The translations under genes and the position numbers were made by a program. A DNA stretch of 64,000 bases, from positions 166,770 through 230,769 of the forward strand of contig QCBO01000002.1 in NCBI GenBank assembly GCA_003279105.1, given 5' to 3'. Under the pieces are notes generated by a model. That model saw nothing but the letters and a program-made list of their open reading frames with translations, was not told the origin of the DNA and ran no database searches. Source of the DNA: Prochlorococcus sp. AG-347-I19 (GTDB taxonomy: Bacteria > Cyanobacteriota > Cyanobacteriia > PCC-6307 > Cyanobiaceae). Below, piece after piece: positions 1 to 14,015 of this stretch (within the stretch, counting starts at the first letter, position 1; each line of letters starts with the position of its first letter).

Positions 1-56
1 TGGCTCTGATAGGTTTATTCTTTTTATTTTCAGCAAAGAATATTGAACAGAATTAA
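1..56 (+). CDS. possible 3' end of a truncated membrane-protein gene
   Basis: Frame 3 is open from the window edge to a TAA at 54-56 and encodes 17 residues, ALIGLFFLFSAKNIEQN. The hydrophobic stretch followed by a short polar tail looks like the C-terminus of a membrane protein whose body lies before the window. So short an open frame in AT-rich DNA can occur by chance, so the call is tentative. Confidence 0.3.
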   Translation, partial: ALIGLFFLFSAKNIEQN

Positions 57-67
57 ATAAATCAAAA

Positions 68-139
68 TGCCGGCTAACAGATTTGAACTGATGACCTTCG
101 CTTTACAAAAGCGCTGCTCTACCGCTGAGCTAAGCCGGC
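68..139 (-). tRNA. tRNA-Thr(UGU)
   Basis: On the minus strand the 72-nt sequence folds as a cloverleaf with acceptor arms GCCGGCT/AGCCGGC, a standard D-arm (AGCTCAGCGGTAGAGC), anticodon loop TTTGTAA giving anticodon UGU, a GTTCAAATC T-loop and discriminator A. CCA is not encoded. The outermost anticodon-stem pair is a G-A mismatch. It lies downstream of minE on the same strand. Confidence 0.95.
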
Positions 140-203
140 AATCTTTTTATCTTACAATTAGGAAGGGTCAATTATCAGTATTTTTTTAGCTTTTTTAAAT
201 TTA

Positions 204-539
204 TTACTTTTTGATATCTTTGTTAGCTTTATCAGTCTTATCAGTTTTTTTAAATTTTATTTCTCCTGAAATAGTTCTTTTGATTGGCAAATTTGCAACT
301 AGTGCAGTCATCCTATCCTCAGTCTCTAAACTTACTGCCACCTCCTCAAAATCAATTTCAACATATTTAGCAACAACATCAAGGATCTCTTTTCTCATTT
401 TATCTAAAAGATCAGTTGTTAAGGAACTCATATCAACTCTGTCATGAGCAAGTACAAGTTGTAATCTTTCTCTAGCTGTATTTGCACTAGACGTTTCTCT
501 GCCTAGTAATTTATTTATAAGATCTCTGAGAGTCATCAT
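204..539 (-). CDS. minE: cell division topological specificity factor MinE
   Basis: MinE stimulates the MinD ATPase and drives the oscillation that keeps MinCD away from midcell. The 111-residue protein has the family layout: an N-terminal membrane- and MinD-binding segment ([11 protein letters not shown]) followed by [12 protein letters not shown] and the C-terminal topological domain with [21 protein letters not shown]. The C-terminal tail after about residue 95 is lysine-rich and poorly conserved. Two ATG codons are adjacent (539 and 536) and either may start the protein. The gene begins two bases after the minD stop codon, so it is very probably translationally coupled in a minC-minD-minE operon. 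Confidence 0.96.
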   Translation of the reverse strand: MMTLRDLINKLLGRETSSANTARERLQLVLAHDRVDMSSLTTDLLDKMRKEILDVVAKYVEIDFEEVAVSLETEDRMTALVANLPIKRTISGEIKFKKTDKTDKANKDIKK

Positions 540-540
540 T

Positions 541-1356
541 TTAAAAAACCTTAGTTTGCATTAATCTCATGAATTTATCTTTAAGACTTTTGCCTTCTTT
601 TTTAAGATCGATAATTGGGACATCTTTATTTGTGAGTCTTTGAGAAACATTCAAATAACATTTTTTTGCAGGAGATCTACCATCTGAAAGTGTCAGTGGC
701 TCGCCTCTATTTGTACTTATTATTACCTGTTCATCTTCTAACACAATCCCTAGTAAAGGCAAAGAAAGGATCCCTTGAACATCTTCGATGGATAACATTT
801 CTTGACTAGCCATCATGTTAGGGCGAACTCTATTGATTACAAGTTGGATAGGCTGAATATCTGATGTATTAAGAATCCCTATTACTCTATCAGCATCCCG
901 CACTGCCGATAATTCTGGGTTAGTAACAACAATAGCTTCTTTACAGGCTGCAAGAGCATTTTTAAAGCCATCTTCTACGCCAGCAGGACAATCTACTAAG
1001 ACAAAATCAAATTTCTCACTAAGTAGCCCACTAATTTTTTTCATATCTTCAGGCTTCATCCAATCCAACATCCTTGGATCTCCAGCAGGTAGAAGAGCAA
1101 GATTAGGTTCCTTTTTATGTCTAACCAATGCTTGGTCAAGACGACAATTTTTGTCTAGAACATCTTGAGCCGTATAAATGATGCGATTTTCTAATCCTAG
1201 AAGAAGATCTAAATTTCTTAAGCCAAAATCAGCATCTAATACAGCAGTTGTTGCTCCGCTATTAGCAAGCGCTATACCTAGGTTTGCAGTTAAAGTTGTT
1301 TTGCCAACCCCACCTTTACCTGAACAAATTAATATTGTGCGAGTATTCTTCCCCAC
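541..1356 (-). CDS. minD: septum site-determining ATPase MinD
   Basis: MinD is the membrane-associated ATPase that recruits MinC and is released by MinE. The 271-residue protein has the deviant Walker A motif GKGGVGKTT at residues 13-21, the [10 protein letters not shown] switch segment, VDCPAG (Walker B region) and a C-terminal amphipathic helix ([11 protein letters not shown]) that serves as the membrane-targeting sequence. The start is GTG, which places the P-loop at the usual distance from the N-terminus. It sits between minC (111 bp upstream) and minE (1 bp downstream) on the same strand, as in other cyanobacteria and in chloroplast-lineage Min systems. Confidence 0.97.
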   Translation of the reverse strand: MGKNTRTILICSGKGGVGKTTLTANLGIALANSGATTAVLDADFGLRNLDLLLGLENRIIYTAQDVLDKNCRLDQALVRHKKEPNLALLPAGDPRMLDWMKPEDMKKISGLLSEKFDFVLVDCPAGVEDGFKNALAACKEAIVVTNPELSAVRDADRVIGILNTSDIQPIQLVINRVRPNMMASQEMLSIEDVQGILSLPLLGIVLEDEQVIISTNRGEPLTLSDGRSPAKKCYLNVSQRLTNKDVPIIDLKKEGKSLKDKFMRLMQTKVF

Positions 1357-1467
1357 GATTTTTAAGATTTTACAAATAATAAGGCCACTTGCAGGAAGTT
1401 AAATATTTTAAATATTAAGTAATTCTTAAATTTATCTAGTTTGAATTAATTTATTGCAAATTATTGA

Positions 1468-2130
1468 TTAATTTTTATTTTCGATTAAGTGTGGTTTGAT
1501 AATTATCGTTTGTTTATCTATTACCGCAATTTCTGGATGATAATTTTTGGGCTTATCCTTTGGTCCTATAGCTATCACATCTGCAATTCTTAACTGTAAA
1601 GGCTTTAGATAAAGTGATGCAATAGAGGCATTTTTATTTCCGCTTTTACCTGCGAATGCGATCCCTAGTAATTTGCCCCAAACGTAAATATTTTTTTTAG
1701 CGGAAACTATTGCTCCTGGATTAACGTCTCCAATAATGCATAGGTTTCCATTTGAAGATATTCTTTCACCCGATCGTACTGTTCCATTGTGAAGGATATC
1801 GTCTTTCTTTTTTGAATTGAATAATAATAACTTATTTTTAATCTCTTGCTCTCTAATAAAAGTTGAATCTATTTTTAAAGACTTTCCGCTTAATATCGTA
1901 TCTCGATTATTTGAGTAAATGCATAAGGAACAGATGTTAATTTTGTCAAAATGACTTTTTAATTTTGCCAATTGATGAGAACTTATAGACTCATTGACTG
2001 CGAAAATTTTTGCTTCTAAAGGTTCCTTGTTGGAAGCAAATCTTTTGAAAGTTTCATGAATATTTTTTAAATCAAATAAAGAAAAAATTTCTAAATATTT
2101 ACTTTTAGTATTTTTTAAAACTATTTCCAT
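1468..2130 (-). CDS. minC: septum site-determining protein MinC
   Basis: MinC inhibits FtsZ polymerisation where MinD places it. The 220-residue protein has a divergent N-terminal FtsZ-inhibitory domain and a clear C-terminal beta-helix domain from about residue 115: VRSGERI, GDVNPGAIVSA, VWGKLLGIAFAG and LQLRIADV are the family landmarks. It starts with ATG ten bases after the upstream HD-domain gene and is followed by minD. The N-terminal half is weakly conserved, as is normal for cyanobacterial MinC. Confidence 0.92.
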   Translation of the reverse strand: MEIVLKNTKSKYLEIFSLFDLKNIHETFKRFASNKEPLEAKIFAVNESISSHQLAKLKSHFDKINICSLCIYSNNRDTILSGKSLKIDSTFIREQEIKNKLLLFNSKKKDDILHNGTVRSGERISSNGNLCIIGDVNPGAIVSAKKNIYVWGKLLGIAFAGKSGNKNASIASLYLKPLQLRIADVIAIGPKDKPKNYHPEIAVIDKQTIIIKPHLIENKN

Positions 2131-2140
2131 TGAATTAAGT

Positions 2141-3397
2141 CTAGGAACTGTTTTTCATCAATGATATTTCATTTTTAATTTCATTTTTTATCATATCTGG
2201 ATAAATAATAAAAGAGCTTTCTTGAGAATTCACTAGAGTTTTTATTAATGCAGAACTATTTTCTAATGCGCTTTGATAAGTGCCGTCCCATATTTTCAGT
2301 GCATTATTAGATTCAAAACCTTTAAAAGACTTTTCCTTAATCCCGCAAAATATTTCTGAATCATAACCATTCTTTTCACATAATTTTGAGGCAAATGCAA
2401 GGATTTTTAATCTATCCATCTTACTTAAAAAACTTATGTCTGATGCCTTTAATAAATCTCTATCAATAAACATTTTGCATAGCGTAGAAAGTGGCTCAAA
2501 GGATTCATCTTTCCATCTCATCAAATGATAATAAAAGGTTACATCATCATTTCTTATGAAATCATCAAAATCAATCTTTGAAGGTAAAAAAATCCATTTA
2601 TATAGAGAATCATCTATCCAAATTTTCTTTTCGTAATTGTGTTTTATTGTGTATAGTATTTTTTCCAGAATCCATGTCGATATTTCGTTTATCCTGTGAT
2701 TGTATATTGTTCTGTACATCAAGTTTCTTAGTACGAGGAAATGCTCAATAGCGATCACACCTTTTGGTTTGATTCCGATATTCCCATCAGGTGAAAAGGT
2801 AAGAGCTGAAATAATTCTTTCTAAATCTACTAACCCATAATTAGTACCTGTGTTGTAACTATCGCGTAAAAGATAATCGAGACGATCGCAATCTATCTCA
2901 CTACTTATTAATGTTTTCAAAGGTTTTGAAAATAGTTGTTTTGATTGAAATAATTCACCAATTTTTTTCGGTAATTCGTTGTCATACTTTTTGAGAATTG
3001 AATTTATTGGAGAATAATTTATAACTAAGTTTTCAGACCATTGTTCGTGATCATGCTTGAATATTGTTTCACTAGTATGGCTTAATGGTCCATGACCTAA
3101 ATCATGTAGTAGAGCTGCTCCATAAAGAACAAATTTATTTTCACAAAATGAAGAGTTTATATCAATTAATCTCTTATAAATTTTTCTAGCTATACAAAAA
3201 ACACCAATCGAGTGAGTAAATCTACTCGATTCTGCACCATGAAAAAGTAATGATGCAGCTCCTAGTTGTTTTATTCTTCTTAGTCTTTGAAAAGCAACTG
3301 TATCAATTAATTCCATCATCATTAATTCTTCTGGCTTTCCAGCATCAAATACTATTTCTTTATGAATAGGGTCATGAAAAATTCTTTTAATACTCAT
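2141..3397 (-). CDS. HD-superfamily phosphohydrolase (dNTPase/SAMHD1-like)
   Basis: This HD-domain protein of about 418 residues probably hydrolyses a nucleotide phosphate; its substrate is unknown. The metal-binding pattern is visible as RFTHSIGV and LLHDLGHGPLSHTSE in the first quarter, then SEIDCDRLDYLLRDSYNTG, which matches the third conserved block of the SAMHD1/dGTPase branch. I chose the ATG at 3397 (MSIKRIFHDPIHKEI) because homologues begin at the FxDPIH segment; a TTG at 3421 would add eight residues. It lies between ctpA and minC on the same strand and is probably cotranscribed with them. A role in cell division is not implied by the family. Confidence 0.85.
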   Translation of the reverse strand: MSIKRIFHDPIHKEIVFDAGKPEELMMMELIDTVAFQRLRRIKQLGAASLLFHGAESSRFTHSIGVFCIARKIYKRLIDINSSFCENKFVLYGAALLHDLGHGPLSHTSETIFKHDHEQWSENLVINYSPINSILKKYDNELPKKIGELFQSKQLFSKPLKTLISSEIDCDRLDYLLRDSYNTGTNYGLVDLERIISALTFSPDGNIGIKPKGVIAIEHFLVLRNLMYRTIYNHRINEISTWILEKILYTIKHNYEKKIWIDDSLYKWIFLPSKIDFDDFIRNDDVTFYYHLMRWKDESFEPLSTLCKMFIDRDLLKASDISFLSKMDRLKILAFASKLCEKNGYDSEIFCGIKEKSFKGFESNNALKIWDGTYQSALENSSALIKTLVNSQESSFIIYPDMIKNEIKNEISLMKNSS

Positions 3398-3424
3398 ATT
3401 TTTAGGATTTTTTATTTTCAATCC

Positions 3425-4720
3425 TTAACCATTTAAAGATTTAATTTCTTCATTGTTTAATTCACTAGTTTGAACTGAAACTTCTTCTTTTTCTAGGAGA
3501 GACCCCAGAAATAATTCTGCATTCCTCACCCATTTATCATCAGTACTTCCATAATCACTTGTATCAGGGAGATCAAGTAATTTGTCAGGAGTCATACCTT
3601 GGCCTTGAATATTATTACCTTTGGGGGTTAAGTAACTAGCTACTGTGATAGCAATACCACCATCTTCTCCCAAACTTTTTAGGGATTGAATTAAACCTTT
3701 CCCATAAGTTTGTTCTCCCATAAGAATTGATCTCTCATTATCTTGTAAAGAACCGGCAAGTATTTCACTAGCACTTGCTGTACCTTTATTTACTAAAGTC
3801 ACCATTGGTCCATCAAAAGATGTCTCTTTTTGAGAGATAATTGCATCTTTGATTCCATTTCTATCTTTTGTCTCGACTACAGGTTTCTCACTCAATAATG
3901 AGTCTGCAACTGCTATACCTGAGCTTACTAGTCCCCCTGAATTATTTCTAAGATCCAAGATCAAGCCCTCAACCTCTTTCTCTTTTAACTCTTGAAGTGC
4001 CTCTTCAACTTTTTTGGGTACGCTTTCGCTGAATTGAGTTATCCTTAAATATCCTATTGTGTGAGAATCATCTCTTAATCTTTTTGTTCTTACCGGTCTG
4101 AGATCTACTGATCTTCTCTCTAGATCGATTTCCCTAATTTCTCCTGATTCTGAAGATAGTTCAACTAAAACTTTTGTCCCTGATTCGCCTCTTAACTTAG
4201 AGGCAGTACTTGCAAGCCCTAATTTTTCTGATGAGATTCCGTCCACTTTCTCTATCAAGTCCCCGCTTACTATTCCAGCTTCTTCAGCTGGCGAACCCCC
4301 GAGAGTAGAGATAACTTTAACTTTATTGTCATCATCTTCACCTAATTGAAGCCCAACTCCATTAATTTCACTCCCAAAATTACTTGATTTAAGTAGTTCA
4401 TAATCTTTTGGGCGTAAAACTCTTGTGTAGGGATCTTCTAGAGGTCTTAACATGTCTTCAATTGCGGAATAAGCCTCTTCACTTGTTTCAATTTGTTTCT
4501 GTAATGTTTTTTGTCTAATTCTTTTCCATTGGATTTCATCAAACTTTTCTGGATCATAAAAACCTTCGTTTACTAAGGTCCAAGCGTCAAGTACTAATTG
4601 CCTGCTATCACTGAGAGCATCCACTCTATCAGTCAACAAAAGATTGATAGAAAAAACAATGATCATTGATGCAGTGATCACAGTTTTGAATGTTAAAAGT
4701 TTGTTAAAAGATGAATTCAT
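3425..4720 (-). CDS. ctpA: carboxyl-terminal processing protease CtpA
   Basis: CtpA is a periplasmic or lumenal serine protease; in cyanobacteria it removes the C-terminal extension of the photosystem II protein pre-D1. In numbering from a TTG at 4741, a hydrophobic signal segment lies near residues 15-40, a PDZ domain around 120-205 (GVGLQLG, GSPAEEAGIVSGD) and the S41 protease domain follows, with LILDLRNNSGG, the catalytic serine in KGTASASE (S323) and the lysine in GEQTYGKG (K348), 25 residues apart as in plant D1 protease. I prefer the ATG at 4720, which keeps the signal segment and gives 431 residues. It is divergent from petB, whose ATG is about 70 bp away. Confidence 0.93.
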   Translation of the reverse strand: MNSSFNKLLTFKTVITASMIIVFSINLLLTDRVDALSDSRQLVLDAWTLVNEGFYDPEKFDEIQWKRIRQKTLQKQIETSEEAYSAIEDMLRPLEDPYTRVLRPKDYELLKSSNFGSEINGVGLQLGEDDDNKVKVISTLGGSPAEEAGIVSGDLIEKVDGISSEKLGLASTASKLRGESGTKVLVELSSESGEIREIDLERRSVDLRPVRTKRLRDDSHTIGYLRITQFSESVPKKVEEALQELKEKEVEGLILDLRNNSGGLVSSGIAVADSLLSEKPVVETKDRNGIKDAIISQKETSFDGPMVTLVNKGTASASEILAGSLQDNERSILMGEQTYGKGLIQSLKSLGEDGGIAITVASYLTPKGNNIQGQGMTPDKLLDLPDTSDYGSTDDKWVRNAELFLGSLLEKEEVSVQTSELNNEEIKSLNG

Positions 4721-4791
4721 TGGGTTAAGTGTTAACACCAAGTATAAGAATTTTAAGTAAGCTCTTTATATCAAAGCTAATTTTTTTTTGG

Positions 4792-5448
4792 ATGGCGAAT
4801 TCTTCATCTGTTTATGACTGGTTTCAAGAGAGGCTTGAAATCCAAGACATAACTGACGACGTAACTTCCAAGTACGTACCCCCTCACGTAAATATTTTTT
4901 ATTGTTTAGGAGGCATAACTTTAGTATGCTTCTTAATTCAATTTGCAACAGGTTTTGCAATGACTTTTTACTATAAGCCAACAGTTACACAAGCTTATAG
5001 TTCAGTTAGTTATTTAATGACCGATGTAAGTTTTGGTTGGTTAATAAGATCTGTGCATAGATGGAGTGCATCTATGATGGTTTTGATGTTAATCCTGCAT
5101 GTCTTTAGGGTTTATCTTACTGGAGGATTTAAAAGGCCAAGAGAATTAACTTGGGTTACAGGTGTTGTTATGGCGGTCATAACTGTAGCTTTTGGAGTAA
5201 CAGGCTACTCCCTACCATGGGATCAGGTAGGTTATTGGGCAGTTAAGATTGTTTCTGGTGTTCCTGCTGCAATACCAATAATTGGTGACTTTATGGTCGA
5301 ACTACTTAGAGGCGGAGAGAGTGTTGGACAATCTACTTTAACAAGATTTTATAGTCTTCATACTTTTGTATTGCCATGGTCATTAGCAGTTTTCATGTTG
5401 ATGCACTTTTTAATGATTCGTAAACAGGGCATTTCAGGTCCTTTATAA
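4792..5448 (+). CDS. petB: cytochrome b6
   Basis: Cytochrome b6 is the haem-carrying core subunit of the thylakoid cytochrome b6f complex, passing electrons from plastoquinol. The 218-residue protein has four transmembrane helices, the paired haem histidines ([10 protein letters not shown] with [13 protein letters not shown], and SLHTFVLPW with [17 protein letters not shown]), and the conserved [17 protein letters not shown] segment. The ATG at 4792 gives the canonical [18 protein letters not shown] start; an upstream in-frame ATG at 4729 would add 21 unrelated residues. petD follows after 33 bp, so the two form the usual petBD operon. Confidence 0.98.
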   Translation: MANSSSVYDWFQERLEIQDITDDVTSKYVPPHVNIFYCLGGITLVCFLIQFATGFAMTFYYKPTVTQAYSSVSYLMTDVSFGWLIRSVHRWSASMMVLMLILHVFRVYLTGGFKRPRELTWVTGVVMAVITVAFGVTGYSLPWDQVGYWAVKIVSGVPAAIPIIGDFMVELLRGGESVGQSTLTRFYSLHTFVLPWSLAVFMLMHFLMIRKQGISGPL

Positions 5449-5481
5449 ACACTTATACTTAAACCATCAATAGTTCTCCAT

Positions 5482-5964
5482 ATGTCTACCCTAAAAAAAC
5501 CAGATCTATCTGATCCAAAATTGAGAGCAAAGTTAGCTAAAGGTATGGGCCATAATTATTATGGTGAACCTGCTTGGCCAAATGATTTACTATATATCTT
5601 CCCGGTAGTTATTTTAGGAACTATTGCTTGTGTCGTTGGATTAGCAGTTCTTGATCCTGCAATGCTTGGAGACAAGGCAAATCCATTTGCCACTCCTTTA
5701 GAAATACTCCCCGAATGGTATCTTTACCCAGTTTTTCAAATACTTAGGGTAGTTCCCAACAAACTTTTGGGTATCGCACTTCAAACATTAATTCCACTTG
5801 GATTAATGATTCTGCCTTTTATTGAAAACGTTAATAAATTTTCTAATCCATTTAGAAGACCAGTAGCAATGTCTGTTTTCTTATTTGGAACTTTTCTAAC
5901 AATTTATCTTGGTATTGGAGCATGCTTGCCAATTGATAAATCACTAACCTTAGGATTATTTTAG
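5482..5964 (+). CDS. petD: cytochrome b6f complex subunit IV
   Basis: Subunit IV pairs with cytochrome b6 to form the quinol-oxidising site of the b6f complex. The 160-residue length, three transmembrane helices, N-terminal [28 protein letters not shown] and the PEWY quinol-site motif (residues about 77-80, in [14 protein letters not shown]) are diagnostic. It is the second gene of petBD. The stop codon lies only two bases from the stop of the convergent invertase gene, so there is no room for a separate terminator and the two transcripts probably overlap. Confidence 0.98.
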   Translation: MSTLKKPDLSDPKLRAKLAKGMGHNYYGEPAWPNDLLYIFPVVILGTIACVVGLAVLDPAMLGDKANPFATPLEILPEWYLYPVFQILRVVPNKLLGIALQTLIPLGLMILPFIENVNKFSNPFRRPVAMSVFLFGTFLTIYLGIGACLPIDKSLTLGLF

Positions 5965-5966
5965 GC

Positions 5967-7406
5967 TCAAATCTTAAACATATCTAGATCGTTATACTCA
6001 TTTCTTAGGAAATGATTCATTAATAAAAATCCAACAATTGTCCAGGTTTGATATGTTCTTGATTGTTGTCCAACCCAAGTACCTGTGGGGCCATCAAAAT
6101 ATTCTGCCCATTCTTGTTTAGGTAATTGGTTAAGTTGACACCAATATGATTCTTCTACTAAAGATCTCATTTCTTCCATAAGAATTGCATCATCAGAGCC
6201 ATAATTTTTTTGATGCAGTAGAACGGCTGAACCAAAAAACCAAAGTAAACTTGGCCAATGACCCCCGTTATGGTAGCTCCAAGGCCAATTCTTTGGATCC
6301 GATCCAGTTTTATTTTGCCATTCTTCGACATCCATATGAGGATGACAAATTCTCATTGGCATTTGGGCCATTAAATGTTGTCTATTATGTAAAACTAATC
6401 TAAATAGAGCTCTTTGTTCTTCAGGAGGCAGTACTCCGAAAATACATGCTAGAGAATTCCCTAAACTGTAAAATCGAAAGTCAGGCCTTCCTGTCCTAAT
6501 ATTTCCTATTAAGTAACCACCTCTATTCTCTAACCAATCTTGCAGCCATGAGGGAACTACTTGAGGTTGAACATTAAATTCATTAAAATGTTGATCATCT
6601 CCATATTGCTCAGTTGGTCTTCTTCTTAAAGTTTGCATTGTTTGGCTTGTAACCCAATAATGTTTTAAAAGAAAACTTCCTAAATCCTTTACCCATTGAT
6701 TTGTAAGAATAAGTCTTTGATCTAAAAGTCTACTAACATGATCTGCTCTACTTAATTCCATTAAGTTTATGCAACTTTTTAAACATCCATGTAGTAAAAC
6801 TTCAACTTCTAGAGGTGCTCCCCATACATCCATAGGCCTATCAATCATAAATGCACAATCTGGAACAAAAAGTACTGGTGTACCCTCAAATGTTGGATGT
6901 AAAACTAGATCTAGTAGAAGTTGAATACCTCTTTGAACACTTTGACTTTTCCCGAACGCATAATCGCCACTTTTATTAACATAGTACCAACATAAAATTG
7001 GCCACCATAAACTTGCATCAGCTGAAGTAATTCTCCCTATTGATCTTTGACCATAGTCTCCAATAAGCTTTCCGTTTTCTTCAACGAAACTAGTAGGAAA
7101 TACACCACGTGTTTGGTAATTAGTGCTCTGTAACTCGAGGCATACACTTAGAAACTTTTTGACAATTTCGTAACGTTTTTGAGTAATGAGATAAATCATT
7201 ACAGGAACGTTATCCCTTAAAAATATTTCTCCATAATTTAATTTTTTATTTTTTGTTGGATGTTCTAGTGCGGCAACACTGCCTACAAGCTCGCCTGATA
7301 TTTCAACTAAAGTCTTCTCGAAGTGTTTTTTTGCATTTGTTACAATTTTCTCTTCATCGGAACTTGGTCTTACTCTCAAATTTTTTTGACTAAATCTTTC
7401 TGCCAT
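5967..7406 (-). CDS. glycoside hydrolase family 100 neutral/alkaline invertase
   Basis: GH100 enzymes hydrolyse sucrose to glucose and fructose in the cytoplasm. The 479-residue protein shows family segments including DNVPVMIYLI, RITSADASLWWPILCWYYV (containing the probable catalytic Asp), RPMDVWGAPLEVEVLL and SYHNGGHWPSLLWFF. There is no signal peptide, as expected for this family. It is convergent with petD and divergent from the rRNA operon leader. In Prochlorococcus, which makes sucrose and glucosylglycerate as compatible solutes, it would be a solute- or carbon-turnover enzyme; the substrate is inferred from the family. Confidence 0.88.
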   Translation of the reverse strand: MAERFSQKNLRVRPSSDEEKIVTNAKKHFEKTLVEISGELVGSVAALEHPTKNKKLNYGEIFLRDNVPVMIYLITQKRYEIVKKFLSVCLELQSTNYQTRGVFPTSFVEENGKLIGDYGQRSIGRITSADASLWWPILCWYYVNKSGDYAFGKSQSVQRGIQLLLDLVLHPTFEGTPVLFVPDCAFMIDRPMDVWGAPLEVEVLLHGCLKSCINLMELSRADHVSRLLDQRLILTNQWVKDLGSFLLKHYWVTSQTMQTLRRRPTEQYGDDQHFNEFNVQPQVVPSWLQDWLENRGGYLIGNIRTGRPDFRFYSLGNSLACIFGVLPPEEQRALFRLVLHNRQHLMAQMPMRICHPHMDVEEWQNKTGSDPKNWPWSYHNGGHWPSLLWFFGSAVLLHQKNYGSDDAILMEEMRSLVEESYWCQLNQLPKQEWAEYFDGPTGTWVGQQSRTYQTWTIVGFLLMNHFLRNEYNDLDMFKI

Positions 7407-8008
7407 TTCATTTATATCCCTATATTTAAGCGTAGTTGTTTAAAGAGACTTTGAACAAATAAAAAATTAATAAAAAAATTTTGTATAAAAGGTTGCACAA
7501 TTACTGTCGGATGGTTTAGTATTTTCTTCTGGGCAGAAATTTACTTTTTGCATTGTTCAAGCAATTACTTTAAATCTGATTTTTGGTAAATGCATGAATT
7601 TTTTGGAAATTTGATTTCGATCATTATTTTCAACCAGAGAAAGGGTTTTCCCTTCTAAGTGAGTTAATCATTTTTGTTTAACTCTGCACCTAGAAAATTT
7701 AAAAACTTAGGAACTGATGCTTCTATTGCGTCAAGGATAACTAAATTTTTTTGGTTATTTCAAGATGTATATGCGATAGAGGTGTGAGGTCCCGTCAAGA
7801 ATATATAAAAAATGTCATCAATCGCTAACTTTTAGCTTTGATGCAAACGGATCTGAGATCTTGGAAAGTCACTTTAGAAAATGTTTTTTAATGTGCACTC
7901 AATGTAATCCTTAAATTTAAGGAGGCTGAAACTAGATATTAAAACTGAAGTTTTTATTTGGATAAAGCAATTCAATTTGAGTAGATTTATCTACAAAAGG
8001 ATTTGAAC
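7407..8008 (+). other. rRNA operon leader, no protein gene
   Basis: This 602-bp stretch between the divergent invertase gene and 16S rRNA holds no convincing coding frame on either strand. It is AT-rich and contains the best rRNA promoter candidate (7493-7522), which would give an untranslated leader of nearly 500 nt. I could not place an upstream boxA or the 16S-flanking processing stem with confidence. Confidence 0.6.
7493..7522 (+). promoter_or_regulatory. candidate sigma-70-type rRNA operon promoter
   Basis: A TTGCAC -35-like hexamer at 7493-7498 and a TAGTAT -10-like hexamer at 7517-7522 are separated by 18 bp. It is the best-matching pair I noticed in the leader. The sequence match is good but such hexamers are common in AT-rich DNA, and the start site is not known. 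Confidence 0.4.
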
Positions 8009-9493
<1,485 letters not shown>

Positions 9494-9618
9494 CAGGGAG
9501 ACAACAAAATGTTTAATATTATTATTTTGTCACCTTAGGTCGATCGGTATCTCACGTTCTTAATTTATTAAGAATTTCATTTCCTAAGTTTTTCTAGGTC
9601 ACACCCATTATTTTTCCT

Positions 9619-9692
<74 letters not shown>

Positions 9693-9704
9693 TATCTCTA
9701 TGTT

Positions 9705-9777
9705 GGGGGTATAGCTCAGTTGGTAGAGCGCCTGCTTTGCAAGCAGGATGTCAGCGGTTCGAGTCCGCTTACCTCCA
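9705..9777 (+). tRNA. tRNA-Ala(UGC)
   Basis: The 73-nt cloverleaf starts GGGGGTATAGCTCAG and ends TTACCTCCA. The anticodon loop TTTGCAA gives anticodon UGC. The acceptor stem holds one G-T wobble pair. It lies 12 bp after tRNA-Ile in the 16S-23S spacer. Confidence 0.98.
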
Positions 9778-9908
9778 CTGATTACCACCTCTTCCATAAT
9801 CCGTAGAAAGGAAATTTTTTGAGTTGTGATCAAATTCTGAACGAATCTAGCTTCCTAATGAAATCATTAAGATGCTGGACTCATTGAATTAATTTCATTG
9901 TTTTCAGA

Positions 9909-9928
9909 GAACCTTGACAACTGCATAG
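9909..9928 (+). promoter_or_regulatory. boxA-type antitermination element in the 16S-23S spacer
   Basis: GAACCTTGACAACTGCATAG closely matches the conserved spacer box A of cyanobacterial rRNA operons (GAACCTTGAAAACTGCATAG in the form I remember). It lies about 105 bp before 23S and probably binds the Nus antitermination complex. The rest of the spacer from 9778 to 10032 holds no gene. Confidence 0.65.
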
Positions 9929-10032
9929 ATTATTTTAAAGACAATAAGCATCTTTAATGATGCAGATTTATTATTTGTGCGAATGCATTAATAACAATTC
10001 TATTAAGCTGATGCTTCAATTTTGAAGTTATT

Positions 10033-12909
<2,877 letters not shown>

Positions 12910-12971
12910 TAAACTTAATTTATTGTTTTTAATTTATATATTTCTCTATGCAGTTCTCAAGGTTCATACTA

Positions 12972-13089
12972 TCCTGGTGTTCATGGCGATGTGGAACCAC
13001 TCCGATCCATCTCGAACTCGGTTGTGAAACGCATCAGCGGCGAAAATATTTAGGGGGTAGCCCCTTGAGAAAATAGCTCAATGCCAGGT
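12972..13089 (+). rRNA. rrf: 5S ribosomal RNA
   Basis: A 118-nt sequence beginning TCCTGGTGTTCATGGCGATG and ending AATGCCAGGT, with complementary CCTGG/CCAGG ends, and the internal GGAACCACTCCGATCCATCTCGAACTCGG-type region typical of 5S. It sits about 60 bp after 23S and is followed by the operon terminator. Confidence 0.96.
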
Positions 13090-13100
13090 AAAAATATTTG

Positions 13101-13134
13101 AAAGGGTTTACTCTTCTGGAGTAAACCCTTTTTT
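13101..13134 (+). terminator. intrinsic terminator of the rRNA operon
   Basis: AAAGGGTTTACTC and GAGTAAACCCTTT form a perfect 13-bp stem with a TTCTG loop (13101-13131), followed by a run of T residues. The convergent mutM stop codon lies at the very edge of the T-run, so the same hairpin may stop transcription from both sides. Confidence 0.92.
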
Positions 13135-14011
13135 ATTTTTGGCATTTAGGACACCAATGTGTACTTCTTCCAGTAATTTTTTGCCTTTCAATTAAATTTC
13201 CACATTTATGACATTCTTTACCAGTTCTCCTATAAACATTTGTCTGTAAACCAAAATTCCCATTCTCACCCTCCAAATCTCTAAAGTCACTAAATGTCGT
13301 TCCGCCAGAACCTATACTTTTTTTTAATACAGTTACGATTGATTCTTTGAGCTTAATTAACTCATTTTTCTTTATTGTTTGAGCTTCCCTAAAAGGTGAA
13401 ATGCCAGCTGAGTATAAACTTTCATCAGCGTAAATATTACCTATACCTGCCACTATCGTTTGATCTAATAAAATAGCTTTTATAGATTTTGTTCTTTTAT
13501 AAATAACTTTCTTGAGGTATTTTGTATCAAAGTCTTTAGAAAATGGTTCTGGTCCTAATGAGCCTAATCCTTTGATTATTTTATTGAGCGACAACCCTTG
13601 CTTAATCCACCACATTTGGCCAAAACTTCTTACGTCAATGTATCTAAGCTCATTATTGTTTTTATCAAAAAATCTTATTCTTGTATGTTTACATGGTGGA
13701 GTAGGGTTTTTGATGAATTTGAAATAGCCAGTCATTCTTAAATGAACTACAAGAAATCCGTTATTTTGTGAATTTTCTAGTGGAAATTGAGTATTCTCAT
13801 TTTGAACTTCTTTTAATTGAGCTATTAAATACTTTCCTCTTCTGTCCCATTTATAAATAAGGGAGTTAAGAAGTCCTTTAATAAATTCTTCTTTGTTTGT
13901 GGGGAATGCAACAGTTGAATCCCTACAGACTTCTACTTTTTTAATAATAAAGTTATTAAGTTTTTTCTCTAAACCTTTGCGAACAGTTTCTACTTCAGGT
14001 AATTCAGGCAA
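13133..14011 (-). CDS. mutM: formamidopyrimidine-DNA glycosylase (Fpg/MutM)
   Basis: Fpg removes 8-oxoguanine and other oxidised purines from DNA and nicks the abasic site. The mature N-terminus must expose the catalytic proline, and the protein begins [10 protein letters not shown], which fixes the start at a TTG codon (14011). The helix-two-turn-helix segment contains [10 protein letters not shown], and the C-terminal zinc finger is visible as CHKCGN followed by WCPKC. At 292 residues the length is normal. psaE lies four bases upstream on the same strand, so the two may be cotranscribed; a repair enzyme beside a photosystem gene is a chance of gene packing rather than a known link. Confidence 0.96.
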   Translation of the reverse strand: MPELPEVETVRKGLEKKLNNFIIKKVEVCRDSTVAFPTNKEEFIKGLLNSLIYKWDRRGKYLIAQLKEVQNENTQFPLENSQNNGFLVVHLRMTGYFKFIKNPTPPCKHTRIRFFDKNNNELRYIDVRSFGQMWWIKQGLSLNKIIKGLGSLGPEPFSKDFDTKYLKKVIYKRTKSIKAILLDQTIVAGIGNIYADESLYSAGISPFREAQTIKKNELIKLKESIVTVLKKSIGSGGTTFSDFRDLEGENGNFGLQTNVYRRTGKECHKCGNLIERQKITGRSTHWCPKCQK

Positions 14012-14015
14012 TTAT

